Origin: CALESS01 sp041741455
GTDB lineage: Bacteria > Chloroflexota > Anaerolineae > Anaerolineales > Anaerolineaceae
Reading direction: 5' to 3'
Length of the DNA stretch: 64,000 bases
Assembly: GCA_041741455.1 (NCBI GenBank)
Contig: JBGSJZ010000044.1
Span: 1-64,000, forward strand
The position numbers were made by a program, and so were the translations under genes. Shown here one piece after another: positions 59,031-64,000 of this stretch. The notes under the pieces are model-generated. The model searched no databases and was not told the origin of the DNA. It worked only from the letters and a program-made list of their open reading frames with translations. Position 1 is the first letter of the stretch, and each line of letters starts with the position of its first letter.

Positions 59031-62000
59031 GGTACGGTGATCTACTCGGTCCGCGGACGATCTTTACCACGCGCCAGCCGGATGCGCCGGCTCCGCTGGT
59101 GACGGTTGTCATGCCAACCTATCGCCGTCACAGCGAGGGCATGCTGGTGCGCTGCCTCAACTCTGTTCTTGAGCAAAACCTCAATGATTTTGAGTTCATT
59201 GTGATGGATGATGGTTCAACGGATGGCACCGAGCAAGTGCTGCATGAGACCGCCCTGCGCGATCAACGCCTGACACACATCCGCCTTCAACGCAACTCCG
59301 GCTTGCCGGGAGTTTTGATCAACGAAGCGGTGCGCATGGGGCGCGGTCAGTACATTGCCTACATGTTTGACGATAACGAATGGTACCCGCAGGCCTTGGA
59401 AAGCATGGTCAACGCTGCCCGCACTACTGGGGCTGATCTGGTTCATGGCAAAGCCTACGTGGTTCAAGCGGATGGGCAGCGGGTGGAATACGGCACCGTG
59501 CCTTCCGGTTATGAAAGTCTGGGGGCTTTCAACACCATCCCCAATGGGGCGGTCTTAATCACCCGCTCCTTTGTGGAGAAGTTTGGGTTGTATGACCCAC
59601 ATTACGTGATTGGCCGGCTCTATGACTGGGAACTCTGGCTGCGTGCCCGGAAAATGGGTGCTAAATTCACCTATGTGGATGATTTTATCACCACCGAATA
59701 CGGACCGACTTCCTCTTCCTCGCTCGGTAATGCGGTTAAATTAAACTTTCCCATCAGCGCCGCCTATCTCCAGGATGAATCCCGCCGGGCGGCAAACGCC
59801 ACCCGCTTAAAGCCGGACACGATTGATGATTATGACATCCTGGACCCAGAACAGGTGTTACTGTATGTTCGCAGCATGGCGGAATGGGATGCTTTTGAGG
59901 ATGCCGTTTACAAGCCATTGCTCAAGCGCCACCCGGAGTATGATTATCTGCCACCCTTGCGGCACAACCGCCGTTTTGACCGCCAGTATCAGAATTATCA
60001 ATTGAACCCGGTGTTTGAAATTTTTAATGAACGAAAACGGACGTTGATCTTGAGCAATCGGGTCACCCTGCTGGTCAATGACCTACGCCAGGCCTTGCAG
60101 GCTGATGGCCGCCGGATTGTGGTACTCGCTCCCCAGTGGTCGGGGGAGCTCTACAACGTCGATGATCTGGATGAGATTGTCATCGTGGATTCGGTGGTGA
60201 ACTGGGTGCTAGATACAACCCTGCAGCAAATTGATCTTCAGAAGCCGATTATTCGCATCCAGCAATCGGATGTTTCGCAGCTGGCAGGGTACGCCTATTC
60301 CAGCCTGCAAAACGCCTGGCAGTCTGCCTTGGGCGTGAAACAAAGCCTGATCGCCTTCCCCGGTATCAGCATCGACACCAAAGTGAAAATGTACCGGGAC
60401 CATTTGCACTCGCTGGCCGATTTGACGATTAGCAGTCAGCCGGAAAATGATGACCTGGCGCTCAAGTACCTCCCCAATCGTGTCAATCCTGTTGGGACCA
60501 ACCCGGCCACCCTGGAACGTAATCTCTTCGTGGGCGATTTTTCAGCCATTTCGGAATCAACCCGGCATGACATACGCAAATTGGCTGAACTCGGCTGGCG
60601 GATCTGGCTATTCCCGTGGTGCCAGCTGCCGGAAGAATGGTCGCCCTTCTCAACCATAAGCCGGACGAGTGACACGATGCCGACCTGTGTGCAGGCCAGC
60701 CCGGCTGCCATTTGGACTGCTGTGCCGGAAATCGCCCGCCTGCATACAGGCTTTGATCATGCCTGCCTGCTGGAAGAGCTGCTGAACCGGGGCGGTTTGT
60801 GGATGGAAATTTCTCTGGCAGTTCAAAACCCCGGCGACCTGGATATGAATCAATTGCGCCAGGATTGTATCGCCAGCCAGGAAGGATCATCCACCGGTTT
60901 GTGCCCGGATGCGCGCTGGAGGGAATGGCGGAACCTGTTCGATGGGGCAGCTTTCCAGCACCTGGTTGCTCGGCAGCGTGGTAAACATTCCGCCCGGGAA
61001 GTTGGCGGTCAAATCTTTATCAACAGCCAGGCTATCGGCGGCTCGGAGGCGGTGGGGATGCAAATTGCCTGGGCGTTCAACCGGGTGGGAATTCCCTGCC
61101 GGTTGTGTGCCCCAGCGAATGTCAACATTCATCCGGGTGGGCTGGAGATGATCAACAACTGGTTGGTTGATCGTGGTCTTCCGCCTTCCACTACGGCGGA
61201 ATATGGCATGGTGAATTACGCCCTCTATCGCCAGCAGGTGGATGGTGCGGAGCTGGATAGCCTGGTTCAGCCGCTCAGGCAATGGTTGGCGCAGGAAAAC
61301 CCGGATTGGCTGCTGGCTTCCGCCATCATTCCGGAACCAGCCGTGGCTGCAGCCGATAGCCAGATTTGTTTCATGTCCATGTTCTCCCCGTGGGATTACC
61401 CCTTGCATCGCCTGACCTTCCTGCGAGATTTCGTGGATGGCGGTTTCTCAGATTCCGCCTGGGCAGTCAAAGAATGGTCTGCCTGGTTGCAGCCGCCCTT
61501 TGGCGTGGTGCCCTCCCTGGTGGAACCGGATCGTTTCCAGGAGTTCAATCGAGATCTGTCACCAGAGCCGATCCAAATTGCGGTCATTGGGGCTTTGCAA
61601 CCGCGCAAACGCCAGCGTGAAGCCATTCTGGCGGCCCGCTTCTTGCTACAAAAAGGCTATCCACTGACCTTGAATTTCTACGGGTATGAATTTGCAGGTT
61701 TTACTGAATATATCGAGGGGTTGAAGAGCCTTGCAGAACAACCGGATCTGGCTGGACATGTTTTCATCCACGGGTTTGTAGAGGACATGGATGAGATCCT
61801 GACCAACAACCATATTGTGTTCAGCGCCTCGGGTGACGAGAGCCTGCCGAATTCATTGCTGCAGGCCATGGCGGCCGGCCTGGTCCCGGTGGCAGCCCAG
61901 GCTGGCGGCATTGACGAAGCCATTGAAGACAACGAAACTGGTTTCCTGGCGCAGGGCTTTTCGAATGTTGACCTGGCCGATGCCCTGGAGCGGGCGATTT

Positions 62001-62692
62001 TGGCCAGACCCCACTGGTCAGAGATTTCCAACCGCGCCCGGCGCTGGGTGGCCGATCATTGCTCGGAGCAGGCCTTTGTCAGCAGCTTACTTTCGATGAT
62101 GCTCCAAGCCACAGAAATTTGGGCAGCACCCGGATCACGCTACTATCAGGAACCTCGGCCAGTAGCTGATATTCCTGTGCCCGCCGCTCCACCCCAACCG
62201 GAATACACCCGAAAATTCCTGACCCTGGCGGAGGAAAACCGTTCCCGCCCGGGACCGGAGCTGAATTCTGCGCCGCTGATCTATCATCTGAAACCGGAAC
62301 GGGATGGTTGGTGCGGATTCCGTTTACGTTTTGGCACTTATTATCACCAACCGGCGGGCAGTCTGCAGGTGGAGGTTCGCAAGCCCAGCAGCCGCCATCC
62401 GATCCGGAGTATCCAGGTGAACCTGGAACGTGTCCACGATAACGAGTGGCTGGAGTTACTGTTTGAACCGATCCGGCGTTCGCTCGGGCGCGATTTTGAG
62501 GTGCACATCTCGGCACAGATCACCAGCGGCCGGTTGGTGGTGTACGAGGTTTTACCTGCACCCCTGCCGGTTCACATGGTGGTGCTGCGTGCCGGGCAGG
62601 TCAGCCGGCGCTATCTGAAAACCCGGCTGCCCATTCACCGCTCCGGGCTGGCCATTCTGCCAGTCTATCATCGGGAGAATGCCAATGATTGA
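59027..62692 (+). CDS. Giant bifunctional GT2-GT4 glycosyltransferase, copy 2
   Basis: A 1221-residue paralogue of the upstream protein with the same domain order: GT2 (VTVVMPTYRRHSEG, FIVMDDGSTDGT, AYMFDDNEWYPQ), a long middle region, GT4 (IFINSQAIGGSEAVG near 661; IQIAVIGALQPRKRQRE near 848; SGDESLPNSLLQAMAAGL near 934) and the same C-terminal module (SAPLIYHL near 1080). ATG 59027 overlaps the previous stop as ATGA; the GTG six bases earlier is less likely. Divergence between copies indicates an old duplication and different sugar specificity. Confidence 0.87.
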   Translation: MRYGDLLGPRTIFTTRQPDAPAPLVTVVMPTYRRHSEGMLVRCLNSVLEQNLNDFEFIVMDDGSTDGTEQVLHETALRDQRLTHIRLQRNSGLPGVLINEAVRMGRGQYIAYMFDDNEWYPQALESMVNAARTTGADLVHGKAYVVQADGQRVEYGTVPSGYESLGAFNTIPNGAVLITRSFVEKFGLYDPHYVIGRLYDWELWLRARKMGAKFTYVDDFITTEYGPTSSSSLGNAVKLNFPISAAYLQDESRRAANATRLKPDTIDDYDILDPEQVLLYVRSMAEWDAFEDAVYKPLLKRHPEYDYLPPLRHNRRFDRQYQNYQLNPVFEIFNERKRTLILSNRVTLLVNDLRQALQADGRRIVVLAPQWSGELYNVDDLDEIVIVDSVVNWVLDTTLQQIDLQKPIIRIQQSDVSQLAGYAYSSLQNAWQSALGVKQSLIAFPGISIDTKVKMYRDHLHSLADLTISSQPENDDLALKYLPNRVNPVGTNPATLERNLFVGDFSAISESTRHDIRKLAELGWRIWLFPWCQLPEEWSPFSTISRTSDTMPTCVQASPAAIWTAVPEIARLHTGFDHACLLEELLNRGGLWMEISLAVQNPGDLDMNQLRQDCIASQEGSSTGLCPDARWREWRNLFDGAAFQHLVARQRGKHSAREVGGQIFINSQAIGGSEAVGMQIAWAFNRVGIPCRLCAPANVNIHPGGLEMINNWLVDRGLPPSTTAEYGMVNYALYRQQVDGAELDSLVQPLRQWLAQENPDWLLASAIIPEPAVAAADSQICFMSMFSPWDYPLHRLTFLRDFVDGGFSDSAWAVKEWSAWLQPPFGVVPSLVEPDRFQEFNRDLSPEPIQIAVIGALQPRKRQREAILAARFLLQKGYPLTLNFYGYEFAGFTEYIEGLKSLAEQPDLAGHVFIHGFVEDMDEILTNNHIVFSASGDESLPNSLLQAMAAGLVPVAAQAGGIDEAIEDNETGFLAQGFSNVDLADALERAILARPHWSEISNRARRWVADHCSEQAFVSSLLSMMLQATEIWAAPGSRYYQEPRPVADIPVPAAPPQPEYTRKFLTLAEENRSRPGPELNSAPLIYHLKPERDGWCGFRLRFGTYYHQPAGSLQVEVRKPSSRHPIRSIQVNLERVHDNEWLELLFEPIRRSLGRDFEVHISAQITSGRLVVYEVLPAPLPVHMVVLRAGQVSRRYLKTRLPIHRSGLAILPVYHRENAND

Positions 62693-64000
62693 TCGGGAAC
62701 GGGTCGCCCTGCCGCGGGTTCTGGCCGTGCTGGAAAGCTTCCACACTTCGGCTGAGATCTATATTCTGCGGCCCTTACGCGCCCTGGCCCAACAGGGCAG
62801 GATCCAATTTGATGCCCGCCTCGAGAACCAAACCTCACCAGGCCGGCTGGCCTGGGCGGATCTGGTAGTCTACGGCCGCAATGTAACCGATGAAAGCCAC
62901 CCCCTCTTCGAAGAGGTCATCAGCCGGGGCATTCCGAGCGTGTATGTGCTGGATGATAATTTTTGGGACCTGCCAGAGGGATTGCAACTGGATGATGTTT
63001 ATCGCAAAGAGCACCAGATCCGCCAGTTGGAACGGTACGTCCGCTATACCAGCCGGGTGAAGGTCTTCAGCCCGTTCCTGGCAGAAAAAGTCCGACCTCT
63101 CAACCCGGCCGTCCTGTTGGATACCCCCTGCATCGATTTCTCCCTGTTGCCAGCCAACCCGCCAGCGCGTGACCCGCACAAAGTGAAGATCACCTACGTC
63201 ACGGCACGCGGTTCCAAAGACCCGTTCCTTGCCCTGTTTGAAAATGATTTGCGCGCCTTGCTGCAAAATTATCCACAGCAGGTGGAGTTGTATCTCTTTG
63301 GCGAGATGCTCCAGCCCTTTGCAGATTTACCCAATGCCCGCTGCCAGCCGCTCAACTGGGATTACCCGGGCTTCATCCACAGCCTGGCCGAAAGCGGTTT
63401 TGACATCGGCCTGGCACCAATGAACGAAACCCCCTTCAATCTCTCCAAGACCAACACCAAGCTGCGCGATTATGGCGCTTGCCGCATCGCCGGGGTGTAC
63501 TCCAATGTCCAGAATTATGCGGACGTGAAGGATGGGGTGACAGGTTTGATTGTGGAACAGCACCCGGGCGCCTGGTTTGAGGCCCTGGAGCGCCTGGTAT
63601 TGGATACCCGCCTGCGTTCTGATATTCAAGAGAACGCTTACCGCTATGTGTATGAGCATTACCGGCAGGAAATCACCGAAGCAGAATGGGCACAGGAAAT
63701 TGAAGAATTAACCGCCCCACGTCGCAGCCTGCTGGTGAAGGATGCGGAAATCCCTGTAGGTCGCCGCCTGTACTTTGGCGGCGGCACTTCCCCAGCGCCC
63801 GCCTGGCGCGTGTCCGCCCGCTGGCGGCCGGGTGTGGTGTTGGTGGCTGACCTGAACCAGCCCTTGCCCTTCGCCCCGGATGCGCTGGATGCCATCTGCC
63901 TGGACCATCAACTGGAAGAAGTGGCTGACATGCAACGCAGTATGGCGGAGATCTACCGCATCTGCAGGGATGGAGCTGCCGTCTCGGTGGTGGCGGCTTT
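62685..64000 (+). CDS. Glycosyltransferase-like protein fused to a methyltransferase domain, cut by window edge
   Basis: The frame starts at ATG 62685, overlapping the previous stop, and is open to the edge (438 codons). About residues 1-345 look like a GT-B fold (RVLAVLESFHTSAEIYILRP start; later FDIGLAPMNETPFNLSKTNTKLRDYGAC, the GT4 donor-site pattern). Residues from about 350 on give VLVADLNQPLPFAPDALDAICLDHQLEEV, which matches the SAM-methyltransferase motif order seen in FDAVxxxHxLEHV enzymes. It therefore appears to be a GT-methyltransferase fusion continuing beyond the window. Confidence 0.75.
   Translation, partial: MIDRERVALPRVLAVLESFHTSAEIYILRPLRALAQQGRIQFDARLENQTSPGRLAWADLVVYGRNVTDESHPLFEEVISRGIPSVYVLDDNFWDLPEGLQLDDVYRKEHQIRQLERYVRYTSRVKVFSPFLAEKVRPLNPAVLLDTPCIDFSLLPANPPARDPHKVKITYVTARGSKDPFLALFENDLRALLQNYPQQVELYLFGEMLQPFADLPNARCQPLNWDYPGFIHSLAESGFDIGLAPMNETPFNLSKTNTKLRDYGACRIAGVYSNVQNYADVKDGVTGLIVEQHPGAWFEALERLVLDTRLRSDIQENAYRYVYEHYRQEITEAEWAQEIEELTAPRRSLLVKDAEIPVGRRLYFGGGTSPAPAWRVSARWRPGVVLVADLNQPLPFAPDALDAICLDHQLEEVADMQRSMAEIYRICRDGAAVSVVAA

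Noticed and set aside
1..64000. CRISPR arrays, tRNA or rRNA genes, insertion sequences, integrase or phage genes
   Set aside because: Looked for by eye in every spacer; no regularly spaced repeats, cloverleaf, rRNA-like stretch, transposase or integrase motif was found.

Overview
The window looks like a chromosomal segment of a Chloroflexota bacterium, probably of the Anaerolineae type. This is an inference from gene content. There is a DUF3090/SCO1664 gene pair, a MalT-like LuxR giant regulator, many lipoproteins with Pro/Thr-rich linkers, moderately high GC, a cell-envelope polysaccharide island without LPS core genes, and several genes whose start codon sits directly behind an extended -10 box. 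There is no rRNA or tRNA gene in the window to settle the taxonomy.

Region 1 (1-11759, all minus strand). After a 5' fragment of an unrecognised gene (1-152) comes a tightly packed minus-strand operon read from 11759 down to 338. It starts with a 913-aa ATP-dependent LuxR regulator and then a perfect 14-bp dyad. Eleven genes follow: an 82-aa conserved small protein, six CPBP (CAAX protease/bacteriocin-processing, 'Abi') intramembrane protease homologues, a multi-pass membrane protein, a short-chain dehydrogenase, an MFS exporter and a GNAT acetyltransferase. Five CPBP proteins keep all three catalytic motifs and one is degenerate. So many diverged CPBP paralogues in one transcription unit is the most unusual thing in the window.

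Region 2 (11760-26304, mixed strands) is mostly housekeeping: uvrC, rplS with a structured leader, a class-I glutamine amidotransferase, murI, the DUF3090-SCO1664 pair with an extra unknown gene, a LysM/M23 cell-wall peptidase, a YcaQ-type DNA glycosylase, a BNR-repeat lipoprotein, a SixA-like phosphatase with a long lysine-rich tail, thioredoxin and an S9 peptidase. The intergenic spaces carry dyads, a tandem 32-nt repeat and the first copy of a dispersed repeat.

Region 3 (26368-38464, plus strand) is a glycan and envelope cluster: a GT2 polyprenyl-phosphate glycosyltransferase, a GT-C-like membrane protein, a GT4 glycosyltransferase, two methyltransferases and a flippase-like LPG_synthase_TM protein. 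A secreted protein of four tandem Ig-like repeats, two lipoproteins, a Wzz-like chain-length protein and a Wzy/WaaL-like polymerase follow. A second copy of the dispersed repeat lies before the Wzz-like gene.

Region 4 (38454-44577) is an efflux module on the minus strand: an HlyD-type lipoprotein, an FtsX/MacB-type permease and two ABC ATPases, one with an extra cNMP-binding-like C-terminal domain. A divergent TetR regulator is the likely controller.

Region 5 (44691-64000, plus strand, open at the right edge) is a polysaccharide locus. It has an initiating polyprenyl-phosphate sugar transferase, the complete dTDP-L-rhamnose set in the order rfbC-rfbB-rfbA-rfbD, and a Wzm/Wzt exporter. A second nucleotide-sugar set (aminotransferase, 4,6-dehydratase, nucleotidyltransferase, reductase, N-acetyltransferase) suggests an acetylated amino-deoxysugar. 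Two very large paralogous GT2+GT4 glycosyltransferases and a third glycosyltransferase, apparently fused to a methyltransferase and cut by the window edge, complete it.
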